Positions 1 to 8,228 of a DNA stretch of 36,209 nucleotides are shown in pieces. Source of the DNA: Legionella santicrucis (GTDB lineage: Bacteria; Pseudomonadota; Gammaproteobacteria; Legionellales; Legionellaceae). Numbering within the stretch: position 1 is the stretch's first letter; each line of letters opens with the position of its first letter. A program made the translations under genes and the position numbers. Location: NCBI RefSeq assembly GCF_001468135.1, contig NZ_LNYU01000008.1, forward strand, positions 1 to 36,209, read 5' to 3'. A model generated the notes under the pieces. It did no database searches, had not been told where the DNA came from, and saw only the letters and a list, made by a program, of their open reading frames with translations.

Positions 1-620
1 GGTGTAGAAAATTGAAATGAGGTTGCATTAGCCGCAACGGATAAATTGTCGCTGCCATTATTTTGGAGTACCAAGCCGTTCGCAGTTAATCCCGAAATTG
101 AACCTCCAATTGTATATGTCGTTGCACTGCAGATAATGCTTATATTAGTCACATTAGCCATAATATCAGTGCCTGAAGCGTTATCAATGGTACAGGTTAA
201 CCCAGTCGGCTGTTGCTGAATGGTCACACTGTAGCTTCCCCCAGCTGCAATGAGTGTAGAAAATTGAAATGAGGTCGCGTTAGCAGGCACAGATAAATTA
301 TCACTACCATTATTTAACAGAATCAAGCCATTGGTTGTTAAACCAGAAATTGAACCTCCAATTGTATACATAGGCACACTGCAGATAATGCTTATATTGG
401 TTACATTTGCCATAACATCGGTGCCTGAAGCGTTTTCGATGGAACAGGTTAACCCTGTTGGTTGTTGTACTATGGTGACCTCATAACTTCCACCCTCAGA
501 AACAGGGGTGGAAAATTGAAATGAAGTAGCATTAGCTGGTACCGATAAATTCTCATTACCATTATTTTGAATAATCAAGCCGTTAGCTGTTAACCCGGTG
601 ACTGAACCTCCTATTGTATA
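1..620 (-). repeat. 252-bp in-frame tandem repeats
   Basis: Equivalent points of the repeat (plus-strand string ATTGTATA) lie at 109, 361 and 613, so the period is exactly 252 bp. The next copy begins before position 1. The copies are similar but not identical, and each encodes one 84-residue Ig-like unit. Confidence 0.85.
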
Positions 621-1025
621 GGCTGAAGCAACAACTTCCATGGTAATATAAGAAGTACTTGTTCTAGTACCGACAATAGGTATCGAAGTGGCTGCATGTG
701 CCGCATTACCAGGCAAAAACTTAAGGACACAACTTTTTTGTGGAGGTAAAACAACGCAATTAGAGGCATCTTGAGAAATATCAGCCCAATCAGAAGGTAA
801 AATAGCGTGAATATTAGATGCGGTTACTCTTTTCGAGTTATTAAAAATGGTTACAGTAGCTGGTACATTAGAACCAGCGGTCATTTGTACGATACAATCA
901 CCAATATGATTTCTGCTAAGACAATTTTTATTAGGTATAATGGACAAAGAGGCATTAGCCTGTATCAGAATTACTAACCAACCTATTAAAATCATTATAA
1001 GCTGTGCGATTTTATTTTTATTCAT
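1..1025 (-). CDS. Exported Ig-like repeat protein, 5' part only (runs off left edge)
   Basis: An open frame starts with ATG at 1025 and continues without a stop to the window edge, giving 341 codons. The protein begins with a signal peptide (MNKNK, then a hydrophobic stretch ending near QANA, residues 1-24). A Cys-containing N-terminal domain follows (about 25-130). From residue 136 a tandem repeat of exactly 84 residues (252 bp) begins; two full copies and part of a third are visible, each starting YTIGGS.SGLT and containing NNG..NLSV, SFQFST and QQPTGLTC. This repeat resembles an Ig-like module common in gammaproteobacterial surface proteins, recalled from memory. It is probably secreted or surface-exposed, perhaps adhesive. 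The function is unknown, the C-terminus is not in the window, and no RBS stronger than an AAGGGA-type purine run before the ATG was seen. Confidence 0.8.
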   Translation of the reverse strand, partial: MNKNKIAQLIMILIGWLVILIQANASLSIIPNKNCLSRNHIGDCIVQMTAGSNVPATVTIFNNSKRVTASNIHAILPSDWADISQDASNCVVLPPQKSCVLKFLPGNAAHAATSIPIVGTRTSTSYITMEVVASAYTIGGSVTGLTANGLIIQNNGNENLSVPANATSFQFSTPVSEGGSYEVTIVQQPTGLTCSIENASGTDVMANVTNISIICSVPMYTIGGSISGLTTNGLILLNNGSDNLSVPANATSFQFSTLIAAGGSYSVTIQQQPTGLTCTIDNASGTDIMANVTNISIICSATTYTIGGSISGLTANGLVLQNNGSDNLSVAANATSFQFST

Positions 1026-1100
1026 TAAATATCCCTTTTCTTTTTAGAAACAATGCTTATCGTACGTGTTCAGATGTATGTTTATTTCCTCTTTGCGATA

Positions 1101-1142
1101 TTAAAACTCGACTTCGTGCGGCTAAACCGGTTGGAAGTCGAG
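1101..1142 (-). terminator. Intrinsic terminator after thyA
   Basis: Arms CTCGACTTC (1107-1115) and GAAGTCGAG (1134-1142) form a perfect 9-bp stem. On the minus strand it is followed by TTTT. It lies 18 bp past the thyA stop and before the next minus-strand gene, so it probably ends the lgt-thyA transcript. Confidence 0.7.
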
Positions 1143-1159
1143 ATTAAATGAACAATAGT

Positions 1160-1954
1160 TTACACAGCAATTGGGGCTTTAATCGCAGGATGAGATTGAT
1201 AATTCAAAAATTCAAAATCATCAAAATTATATTCAAACAACGATTGAGGTTTACGCTTAATTTTTAAAGTGGCCAAAGGCAATGGCTCTCTCGTTAATTG
1301 AGTGCGTGTTTGTTCCAAATGATTCAAATACAAATGACAGTCACCGCCCGTCCATATAAAATCGCCTGTTTGTAAATTGCATTGCTGGGCAACCATATGA
1401 GTGAGCAAGGAATAAGAGGCGATATTAAAAGGGACCCCCAAGAATACATCGGCAGAGCGCTGATATAACTGACAAGAAAGAGTATTATTGGCAACATAAA
1501 ATTGGAATAAAGCATGGCAGGGCATTAGTGCCATTTGATCCAGTTCACCTACATTCCAAGCACTGACAAGTAAGCGACGTGAATCAGGATTGGATTTAAT
1601 CTGTTGTATCACTTCACTCAGCTGATCGATTGTGCGGCCATCAGTTGCGGGCCAACTTCTCCATTGTTTGCCGTAAATAGGGCCTAAATCTCCTTTACTG
1701 TCTGCCCATTCATCCCATATAGTGACCCCGTTTTCATTTAAATAGGCGATATTTGTATTACCACTTAAAAACCAAAGTAATTCATGTACAATACTGCGTG
1801 TATGCAGCTTCTTGGTGGTTAATAAAGGAAATCCCTGACTTAAATCAAAACGCATCTGATATCCAAAGATTGATAAGGTTCCCGTTCCTGTTCGATCTGT
1901 TTTTCTTGTCCCGTTTTTTAAAATATGTTCTAACAAATTTAAATAAGTTTTCAT
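1160..1954 (-). CDS. thyA: Thymidylate synthase
   Basis: Makes dTMP from dUMP with methylenetetrahydrofolate in the cytoplasm. The protein is 264 residues, the same length as E. coli ThyA. Visible signatures are the N-terminal folate/phosphate region ([11 protein letters not shown]), the nucleophile Cys146 in MPCHALFQF, the arginine pair [10 protein letters not shown] before it, the dUMP-binding stretch [14 protein letters not shown] and the [12 protein letters not shown] motif. The start ATG at 1954 overlaps the lgt stop by four bases (ATGA), pointing to translational coupling with lgt. Gene order rppH-ptsP-lgt-thyA matches enterobacteria. A terminator follows directly. The identification is essentially certain. 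Confidence 0.97.
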   Translation of the reverse strand: MKTYLNLLEHILKNGTRKTDRTGTGTLSIFGYQMRFDLSQGFPLLTTKKLHTRSIVHELLWFLSGNTNIAYLNENGVTIWDEWADSKGDLGPIYGKQWRSWPATDGRTIDQLSEVIQQIKSNPDSRRLLVSAWNVGELDQMALMPCHALFQFYVANNTLSCQLYQRSADVFLGVPFNIASYSLLTHMVAQQCNLQTGDFIWTGGDCHLYLNHLEQTRTQLTREPLPLATLKIKRKPQSLFEYNFDDFEFLNYQSHPAIKAPIAV

Positions 1955-2721
1955 CGTTTAATCCACCATAACCAAACTCCCAGCAACAGCATGGGAATAG
2001 ATAAAATTTGCCCCATTGTCAACCATCCGAAGGCTATAAAGCCTAATTGAGGATCGGGTTGTCGGAAAAATTCTGCAATGATACGGCATACTGCATAACC
2101 CATTAAAAAAACAGCAGATACTCGGCCAGTAGGGCGAGGTTTGCTCGCATAAATCCATACCAGCAAAAATAAGCAAACCCCTTCTAACCCAAACTCATAA
2201 AGTTCTGAGGGATGACGCGGCTGGTTATCAACATGGCTGTAAACTATACCCCAAGGCATGTCAGTTACACGTCCCCAAAGTTCGCCATTAATAAAATTAC
2301 CGATACGCCCCGCTCCTAAACCTATAGGAACTAATGGCGCAATAAAATCACCAATTTCCCAGAAAGGTTTACTTTGTCGGTATGCAAAAATCCAAAGTGC
2401 CACTACTACGCCGAGCAAACCACCATGAAAAGACATTCCACCCTGCCAGATTTTAAATAAAGATAGAGGATTATGTACAAGTTCAGGAAAATCATAAAAA
2501 AGCATATAGCCTATACGCCCCCCAATAATTACTCCAAGGGCGGCATAAAAAATCAAATCGCTGATTTGTTCGGATGTCCAATCTAATTTATAGTGCTTGC
2601 TGCGCCAATGAGCTAATAACCAGGCACTGACAAAGCCAAGCAAATACATTAATCCATACCAATGGACTTGTAATGGCCCTATTGAAAAAGCTATTGGATT
2701 TATATAGGGGAAAGTGAGCAT
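1951..2721 (-). CDS. lgt: Prolipoprotein diacylglyceryl transferase
   Basis: Inner-membrane enzyme that transfers diacylglycerol from phosphatidylglycerol to the lipobox cysteine of prolipoproteins, the first step of lipoprotein maturation. The 256-residue protein is strongly hydrophobic with about seven membrane spans. The Lgt signature [14 protein letters not shown] (about 138-151) is present, as is MSFHGGLLG (about 96-104) with the conserved His99. Arg139 and Tyr22 correspond to residues important in E. coli Lgt. It is shorter than the E. coli enzyme (291). The stop overlaps the thyA start. An AAGGAA RBS lies upstream of the ATG, as does a TATATA stretch that could be a -10. A 274-bp gap separates it from ptsP, so it may have its own promoter. 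Confidence 0.96.
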   Translation of the reverse strand: MLTFPYINPIAFSIGPLQVHWYGLMYLLGFVSAWLLAHWRSKHYKLDWTSEQISDLIFYAALGVIIGGRIGYMLFYDFPELVHNPLSLFKIWQGGMSFHGGLLGVVVALWIFAYRQSKPFWEIGDFIAPLVPIGLGAGRIGNFINGELWGRVTDMPWGIVYSHVDNQPRHPSELYEFGLEGVCLFLLVWIYASKPRPTGRVSAVFLMGYAVCRIIAEFFRQPDPQLGFIAFGWLTMGQILSIPMLLLGVWLWWIKR

Positions 2722-2995
2722 ATATTTTTAGGTTCCTTTTTTATATAGCGCCACCCACTGAGTTCTATACATCGTTGCAAGTTCGTTTGGTTCAGTCATA
2801 CACTTTTGTACACTTCTTCATCTCACTTTACTTGCGCCTTGTCTAAAACTTAGTGAATGACGCTATAGCCATGCTTCGTATAATAAAAAATGGTGTTCAT
2901 TGTAGCTTGGGTGGAGGTGAAGAATCCAGATTTAGGGAGCATAGAATTTCAGAGCTTCCTCATTTTTCAGGATATAATTTTTATCATATTGATAT
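2722..2995. other. Spacer between ptsP and lgt
   Basis: These 274 bp hold no convincing gene. A plus-strand frame crossing it runs into the ptsP 3' end and has no RBS. The sequence TATAGCG near 2744 recurs inverted as CGCTATA near 2860, a long-range pair of doubtful meaning. No clear terminator for ptsP is visible. Confidence 0.4.
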
Positions 2996-5215
2996 TTACA
3001 AAGATTTTCCAGCTCTGATTAGACTACCTAAACCTACTTCTTCTAGAGATTTTTGCAAATGAAAGCGTATTTGTGCCGGATGTTCAAATTCTAGGACTTC
3101 TGCAAGTATTTTGCGTGCACTGGCGATAGCAAAATTACGAATAACCCATTTTACTCTTGGTAAACTGGAAGAATTCATGCTCAAGGTATCAAAGCCCATG
3201 GCAATTAACAAAATGACCGCTAATGGATCACTGGCCATTTCGCCACAAATGCTCACCTCAACTCCTGCAGCGTGACCTCCTTCTACTACTTTGAGTAAAA
3301 CCCGTAACATTGCTGGATGCATCGCATCATAAAGGCCTGCGACACGAGCATTATTTCTATCTACAGCTAAGAAATATTGGGTTAAGTCATTGCTACCGAC
3401 GGAGATAAAATCAACGCGCTTAGCAATTTCACGCGCTAAATAAGCAGCTGCAGGCACTTCGATCATCACCCCTAATTTAGGCTTTTCAATGGCGCAACCT
3501 TCTTCTAATAATTCAGTAAAAGCTTGTTCAATAAGATAAGCAGCTTCCTCAACTTCGCTTAGATTGGTAACCATAGGCAACATGATACGCAAATTATTTA
3601 ACTCTTCACTGGCACGCATCATGGCACGTACTTGCATTAGGAATACATCTGGATGATCCAGGGTAACCCGAATTCCTCTCCATCCTAAATAAGGATTATC
3701 TTCTTTGACTGGAAAATAGGGGAGTACTTTATCACCACCAATGTCTAACGTTCGCATAGTTACAGGACGTGGTGCAAAAGCTTTTAATGTTTGTCTGTAA
3801 ATAATGGTTTGTTCGTCTTCTGAAGGGAAATGATCGCGGCTCATAAAAGGGACTTCAGAACGATATAAACCTACTCCTTCTGCTCCCACGCTCATTGATA
3901 AACCTGCATCCATTGCTAAACCGGTATTTACTTGCAAAGAAACTTTATAGTTATCAATCGTTTCCGCAGATTTATCCCGTAAACTGATTAGACTTTGATT
4001 TAACGCTTGCTCTTCTTGTTCAAGAAGTTTGAATTCGGCAAGAACAGATTTAGAGGGTGAAATATAAATTTGGCCATAATAGCCATCAACAACAATAGCG
4101 CGCTTAGAAATAGACTCTAATTTTAAACCCCGCACCCCCATTACTGTGGGTACACCCAATGCACGCGCTAAAATAGCAACATGTGAGTTATTTGAGCCTT
4201 TTGCTGACACTACTCCGGCTAAATAACCTTCAGGTACTTCTGCTAGGGCGGCGGCGGTGACTTCTTCTCCGACAAGAATGGTCCGTTTGGGATAAACAAT
4301 CTCTTCTTGTTGGGACCATTGTAATGCAGCTAAAACACGACGCCCCAAATCACGAAAATCACTGGCACGCTCGCGTAAGTAAGAGTCTTCCATGCTTTCA
4401 AATTGTGCAATATGCTTTTTTACAACTGTAGCTAAAGCCGCTTGTGCACCAATTTTTTCTTTTCGAATGACATGCTCTACTTCGACTCCTAAGCTGTCTT
4501 TATCAAGAATACGTAAATATACATCAAAAAGTGCATGTTCATCTTCCGCTACAACTGCTTTCATGCGTCTGCTTAAACGATGCATATCCTCTCTGGTGGA
4601 TTCAAGCGCTTCATAAAATGCTTTGATCTCTTCATCCAAGGTTTCGACAGGATGAAGTGGAACCGCATCGATATCTGCTTGAGGATACACAACTACAGCA
4701 CTACCTATCCCAATACCTGGTACTGAGCCAATTCCGGTAAGCGCTGCTGAGCTTACTTCGACTTTGGCTACTCCCATAGGTTTGGGTAGTGTCAACTCTG
4801 CAAGCTCTCCTGTAGCTTCTGCGTGGGCAATGATTCCACCAAGCTGAGCGGCTAAGGTAATTAAAAAGGACTCTTCTGTATCATCAAAATGACGTTGTTC
4901 TGCTTGCTGAACAATGAGAACACCATAGAGCTTTCGATGCTGAATAATCGGTACCCCTAAGAAGGCTTTGAGATGCTCTTCACCTAATAAGGGATTATGG
5001 TAAAAGTCAGGATGGGCAGGAGCATCTTCAATGTTGATCGGTTCTTCACGTCGTCCAACAAGCCCTACAAGACCACTATCCAATGAAATGCGTACGCGAA
5101 ACTGCGCTTGCTGGTTTAAACCTTCGGTAGCGATAAGTACATATTCGGCATGTTTGGTATCGATAAGATAAACGGAAGCAGCCTCCGCATTAATGGCTTT
5201 ATTAATTTGTTGCAC
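2996..5215 (-). CDS. ptsP: Phosphoenolpyruvate-protein phosphotransferase PtsP (EI-Ntr), lacking the first 25 codons
   Basis: First enzyme of the nitrogen-related PTS; it autophosphorylates with PEP and passes phosphate to NPr. The frame has 739 codons if read from GTG at 5215. Domains in order: GAF sensor (about 1-135), PEP-utiliser N-terminal domain (about 165-290), swivelling phosphohistidine domain with His345 in GSNNSHVAILAR, and the PEP-binding barrel with GVGLYRSE, TLDIGGDK, GWRGIR, MIEVPAAA, VGSNDLTQY and the catalytic CGEMASD. The catalytic parts look intact. The true family start is an ATG at 5290, but an in-frame TAA at 5216-5218 separates it from the rest. Translation would have to restart at the GTG directly after that stop, or later, with a weak RBS. 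The truncation removes the first helix of the GAF domain. It may be functional, reduced or a young pseudogene. Confidence 0.85.
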   Translation of the reverse strand: MQQINKAINAEAASVYLIDTKHAEYVLIATEGLNQQAQFRVRISLDSGLVGLVGRREEPINIEDAPAHPDFYHNPLLGEEHLKAFLGVPIIQHRKLYGVLIVQQAEQRHFDDTEESFLITLAAQLGGIIAHAEATGELAELTLPKPMGVAKVEVSSAALTGIGSVPGIGIGSAVVVYPQADIDAVPLHPVETLDEEIKAFYEALESTREDMHRLSRRMKAVVAEDEHALFDVYLRILDKDSLGVEVEHVIRKEKIGAQAALATVVKKHIAQFESMEDSYLRERASDFRDLGRRVLAALQWSQQEEIVYPKRTILVGEEVTAAALAEVPEGYLAGVVSAKGSNNSHVAILARALGVPTVMGVRGLKLESISKRAIVVDGYYGQIYISPSKSVLAEFKLLEQEEQALNQSLISLRDKSAETIDNYKVSLQVNTGLAMDAGLSMSVGAEGVGLYRSEVPFMSRDHFPSEDEQTIIYRQTLKAFAPRPVTMRTLDIGGDKVLPYFPVKEDNPYLGWRGIRVTLDHPDVFLMQVRAMMRASEELNNLRIMLPMVTNLSEVEEAAYLIEQAFTELLEEGCAIEKPKLGVMIEVPAAAYLAREIAKRVDFISVGSNDLTQYFLAVDRNNARVAGLYDAMHPAMLRVLLKVVEGGHAAGVEVSICGEMASDPLAVILLIAMGFDTLSMNSSSLPRVKWVIRNFAIASARKILAEVLEFEHPAQIRFHLQKSLEEVGLGSLIRAGKSL

Positions 5216-5290
5216 TTAAACACCAAGCGCTTCCGAAAGCTGCCTTGCTGCAGTGACTTCTTGAACTATCCGTTTAAGTACCTTGAGCAT
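5216..5290 (-). pseudogene. ptsP: First 24 codons of ptsP, cut off by in-frame TAA
   Basis: ATG at 5290 opens a 24-codon frame (MLKVLKRIVQEV, then TAARQLSEALGV) ending in TAA at 5216-5218. It aligns residue for residue with the start of E. coli PtsP (MLTRLREIVEKV...LNEAL), and the frame continues unshifted into the GAF domain. The position of the stop corresponds to a Leu in E. coli, so one base change, TTA to TAA, would explain it. It starts 12 bp after the rppH stop, as expected for the operon. Confidence 0.85.
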
Positions 5291-5302
5291 CTCTGCTTAT
5301 TA

Positions 5303-5821
5303 CTACCTCTTTCTTCGTTTGAGACCGTAAGGTGTACGGCGATTTTTTATTTTTAATAAAGGCTCTAGCTCTTTTAAAGCCTGGATATATACTTGGCGTT
5401 TAAAAAAGATAACCTGTCCTTCGGGTTCATGAAAATCAACCCATCGCCAGCTGTCAAACTCAGGAGAATCACTGAGATCAAGCTTTACTTTTTGCTCGCT
5501 GGCAGTAAGTTTTAACAAAAACCATTTTTGTTTTTGTCCAATTACTAAGGGTTCGCTGCCATGGCGTAGATATTGTTTAGGTAACCTATATCTAAGCCAA
5601 CGTTTCGTAGAGCCTATGACCTCAACATCTTCCTTATCTAATCCTACTTCTTCGTGCAACTCTCGAAACATTGCTTCTAGTGATGTTTCACCAGCAGCTA
5701 ATCCTCCTTGTGGAAATTGCCAAGCATCATGACCGCTTCTTCTTCCCCAAAAAACTCTGTTCTGTGAGTTGACAAGGATAATTCCTACATTCAGCCGATA
5801 TCCGGCTCGATCAATTACCAT
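5303..5821 (-). CDS. rppH: RNA pyrophosphohydrolase
   Basis: Nudix hydrolase that removes pyrophosphate from 5'-triphosphate mRNA ends and so triggers RNase E-dependent decay. The 172-residue length matches the family (176 in E. coli). The N-terminus GYRLNVGIILVN and the WQFPQGG motif are typical of RppH. The Nudix box spans residues 39-61 with the full set of conserved residues (Gly39, Glu45, and REL.EE at 53-58). The ATG at 5821 fits the usual start. The next gene, ptsP, begins 12 bp after the stop, so the two share a transcript. In Legionella and enterobacteria this gene is also called nudH. Confidence 0.96.
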   Translation of the reverse strand: MVIDRAGYRLNVGIILVNSQNRVFWGRRSGHDAWQFPQGGLAAGETSLEAMFRELHEEVGLDKEDVEVIGSTKRWLRYRLPKQYLRHGSEPLVIGQKQKWFLLKLTASEQKVKLDLSDSPEFDSWRWVDFHEPEGQVIFFKRQVYIQALKELEPLLKIKNRRTPYGLKRRKR

Positions 5822-5950
5822 GATGTCACTGTTTTCAATTAAACCGCTAATGTATTGATTCTTTCATAAACTACAAGACCTTGGCAATTAAATCTGTAAT
5901 TATTATTTAAAAATGAGTTTTATTAGGTAGGGGAATATCACAAAAAGTAT

Positions 5951-5986
5951 TTAAATCCGAATCATTACTTAATGATTCGGATTTAA
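5951..5986 (-). terminator. Perfect 16-bp stem-loop after the first paralogue
   Basis: A 16-bp perfect stem (5951-5966 with 5971-5986, loop ACTT) lies 13 bp beyond the stop of the gene at 6000-7811. On the minus strand it is followed by a broken T tract (ATACTTTTT). It probably terminates that gene and insulates rppH. Part of the core (AATCATTA) is also found beyond the stop of the second paralogue near 8204-8219. Confidence 0.6.
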
Positions 5987-5999
5987 TCAACAGATCACC

Positions 6000-7811
6000 T
6001 TAGATACGCATTCCAGACTTTGGCTCTTCATTTAGCGCTTTATTCAATTCCCTTTGCAAATCTGCTTTATAGTTTACAAATTTCTCAGCAAGGGAATCTG
6101 TTTGAGTAAGTTGCGTATTTTTCATCGCATCATGTAAATAACGACTAAATGAATTTTTGTTTGTGCCTGAAGTGTTAACTATGTCATTCGCCGCTTTTAA
6201 TATAGTGGCTGTAGGCGTATCTTCATTTTTAATCAGATCAAGTAGTTTTTGTGCTTGTTCCCTTCCATATGAACCATGAGACCAATTAGTGAGCCGCCAG
6301 CCTGTAGCATTATTTGTAGACCACTTTAAATAATTTTTCGCAGCCGTTTCGATTTTACTCACCATTGTGTGGACGTCAAGCTTAGCCTTAAACTCTTGTC
6401 TAATTTTTCCGTTGAGGGACTCAATTTCCTTTTTAAATTCACCTTGCAATTTTTCTGGTAAAGCATTACCTCTTTCCTCAAATTGATTAATTGCTCTCAC
6501 AAGCTCATTGTGCTGGTTTTTTGCATCTTTAAACGATTTAGATTGCTTTATTTGTTCAGGCTTAATGGTGTTATTTAATTCTTGAATCAGCAACTTCAAA
6601 GGCTCTCTTTCTTTTGCTGCAAATGCAGATTCAATTTTATTTCTTGCCTCGTCAATCTTTTGTTGCAATTTTTCTTTGAATGCCTCACTAGGCAAGGTGC
6701 CTTTTTTCTCCTCAAGCTTTCTTAATTCTTCCAGTGAATCGGCTTTGATCCGGGTAGCCTCTTCTATTGAAACAGATTTTGTGATTTGATTTGCAATTTG
6801 ATCGGTCTTAATCGCACTTAAATCTTGATTTAACTTCACAAAGGGGTGAAAACCTGTACCTACAATTGCGCGCGCTGCTTCTCTTTGCAGTCTTCCTACC
6901 TCTGCATATTTTGCCATGGCGCTCTCATAGAGTCCTTTCTCAGGTTGTTGCAAATCTGCAATCACTTTTTTTATTTCTGGATCAGAATCTTTTTTCGTTT
7001 GTTTCTCGTGTACTGCGTTTACTACTCTTCGTTCATCTTCTGTCAGTAGGGGGCCGGGTATTTTTGCGAGTGCTTCGTTTACGAGTTTAACGGTCTCCAT
7101 GGCCATTAATACTTGTGGTGTGTTAGCTATTGAATCGGGAAAAGGAGGCTTTTTCTCAGCCCCAGACGCTATGGCAATTAGTTGACCATAGGTATATCCA
7201 TCTACTTTAATTCGACCAATATCTTTTCCATTAAATGCATGTCCTTCGCATCCAGGTTGAAACGGTTTACCGTCTTTACCTACTCCATCTACGACAGCGA
7301 TACCACCTCTATCAATGAACGTATCATAGGATATATTGTTGGTGTGGTCTTCTACCCACATATGCTCAGGAGTCATTTTTCCTTCACGAAAACCGCCACA
7401 AAGGTACATATTTTCCACAGGTAATACTGTCTCTTGCAGATTTCTAACGTCAAGAATTTCTTGCATGTTAGACATGCGCTCTTCACGTCTCTCCACTTCT
7501 GATGGCTCAGGAAACGGCTGTATCACATAATCCCTATTTCTCTCCTTTTTGTCCTCTTCGGCAAATTCATGCTGAAATTGTCTGTTTAAGCGTTGCATTG
7601 CTCTATCAGTACCGATATTCGAATAGGCTACGTTCACTTCGTTACTTCTTTCCCAAGTTGGTGCACTCGCTATGGCAAATACGTGGCAGGATTGTCCTTT
7701 ATCAACTTTCATAAAATGCCCGCCACGCCGTTCATTTTTTCCTACTGAAGGGGGTTCATGTTCTTGAAACAAGGCATTGTATGCTGCAGTTGTGTTTTTG
7801 GATTTAGGCAT
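6000..7811 (-). CDS. Unknown Legionella-type protein, paralogue 1 (603 aa)
   Basis: I do not recognise a named family. Four related genes lie in a row. Residues about 38-220 form a domain shared by all four: GQSCHVFA (Cys42, His43), LCGGFREG (Cys138), PEHMWVEDHT (His150), YDTF (Asp163), PGCEG (Cys188) and RIKVDGYTYGQ. Residues 220-480 are charged and helical, with two tandem related modules of about 80 residues carrying LE..KGTLP and KIDEARNKIE. Residues 485-565 form a conserved C-terminal helical domain with SHGSYGREQAQKLL and NKNSFSRYLHD. No signal peptide or membrane span is seen. A Glu/Lys-rich tail ending GMRI would fit a Dot/Icm effector, but this is inference. The start has AGAGG and a TATAAT box conserved in the next copy. 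A cysteine hydrolase fold is possible (Cys-His-Asp order). Confidence 0.85.
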   Translation of the reverse strand: MPKSKNTTAAYNALFQEHEPPSVGKNERRGGHFMKVDKGQSCHVFAIASAPTWERSNEVNVAYSNIGTDRAMQRLNRQFQHEFAEEDKKERNRDYVIQPFPEPSEVERREERMSNMQEILDVRNLQETVLPVENMYLCGGFREGKMTPEHMWVEDHTNNISYDTFIDRGGIAVVDGVGKDGKPFQPGCEGHAFNGKDIGRIKVDGYTYGQLIAIASGAEKKPPFPDSIANTPQVLMAMETVKLVNEALAKIPGPLLTEDERRVVNAVHEKQTKKDSDPEIKKVIADLQQPEKGLYESAMAKYAEVGRLQREAARAIVGTGFHPFVKLNQDLSAIKTDQIANQITKSVSIEEATRIKADSLEELRKLEEKKGTLPSEAFKEKLQQKIDEARNKIESAFAAKEREPLKLLIQELNNTIKPEQIKQSKSFKDAKNQHNELVRAINQFEERGNALPEKLQGEFKKEIESLNGKIRQEFKAKLDVHTMVSKIETAAKNYLKWSTNNATGWRLTNWSHGSYGREQAQKLLDLIKNEDTPTATILKAANDIVNTSGTNKNSFSRYLHDAMKNTQLTQTDSLAEKFVNYKADLQRELNKALNEEPKSGMRI

Positions 7812-7860
7812 GATGTGACCTCTCTGCTATTTTAATAATCATCATTTTAATTATAGATGC
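6822..7860 (-). repeat. Long direct repeat, copy A
   Basis: This stretch covers the 5' two-thirds of paralogue 1, its RBS and its -10 box. It matches 8811-9849 at a constant offset of 1989 bp with only scattered substitutions and one diverged block near 7560-7610. The two genes look like a recent duplication. Confidence 0.85.
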
Positions 7861-7862
7861 AT
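7812..7862 (-). promoter_or_regulatory. Promoter/RBS region of paralogue 1
   Basis: Reading the minus strand, TATAAT (7850-7855) lies about 38 bp before the ATG, and GAGAGG is spaced suitably before it. Both are kept in the copy 1989 bp away. A -35 is not convincing. Confidence 0.5.
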
Positions 7863-8066
7863 ATTTATTTTTTTGGCGTACGCATAAAAAATTTGCAAAA
7901 TATTGGATTGAGTGGAAAATAATCAAAATTATCCTGTTGTTGCTAAATAATCATTGTTAAAGATTATCTTTTCTCAAGCTATTATGTGATGCCTGTAAGA
8001 TGGCACCTTCTTATCTCCAGCCTAGAGTGTGGATTACACTGCCATTGCTTTAAGGGTTCGCCATTT

Positions 8067-8135
8067 TCGCGAAAGCGGAAATCCATTTCTGTAGGAGCAT
8101 TATGCTTCCATCAACAAGAGTTCCCGCTTTCGAGA
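8067..8135. repeat. Imperfect inverted repeat, extragenic palindrome type
   Basis: TCGCGAAAGCGGAA (8067-8080) pairs with TTCCCGCTTTCGAGA (8121-8135) with one bulge and one or two mismatches. The core GCGAAAGCGG is GC-rich against an AT-rich background. It resembles dispersed extragenic palindromes of proteobacteria. Only one copy is in the window, so dispersal is not shown. Confidence 0.45.
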
Positions 8136-8228
8136 GAGCTACTAGTGCTTATAGCTGAACGCACGAAGTAAAATCCCATTCTCCAATACGACACTATCCA
8201 CTATCATTAAGTAATGATTGATACACTT

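Larger units (their letters stand above)
7812..8228. other. Spacer between paralogues 1 and 2
   Basis: These 417 bp hold no supported gene. The right part of paralogue 1's upstream region (to about 7985) is homologous to the region upstream of paralogue 3 (11958-12140), both containing AATCAAAATTAT. The middle has an imperfect inverted repeat (8067-8135). The end, near 8160-8220, shares CGAAGTAAAA and CATTCTC with the spacer after paralogue 3 (about 10112-10160). Confidence 0.6.

Noticed and set aside
2853..3062. 69-codon plus-strand frame between ptsP and lgt
   Set aside because: It overlaps the conserved end of ptsP and has no RBS or protein-like features.
7986..8171. 61-codon plus-strand frame in the spacer between paralogues 1 and 2
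   Set aside because: It crosses the inverted repeat at 8067-8135, has no RBS and encodes nothing recognisable.
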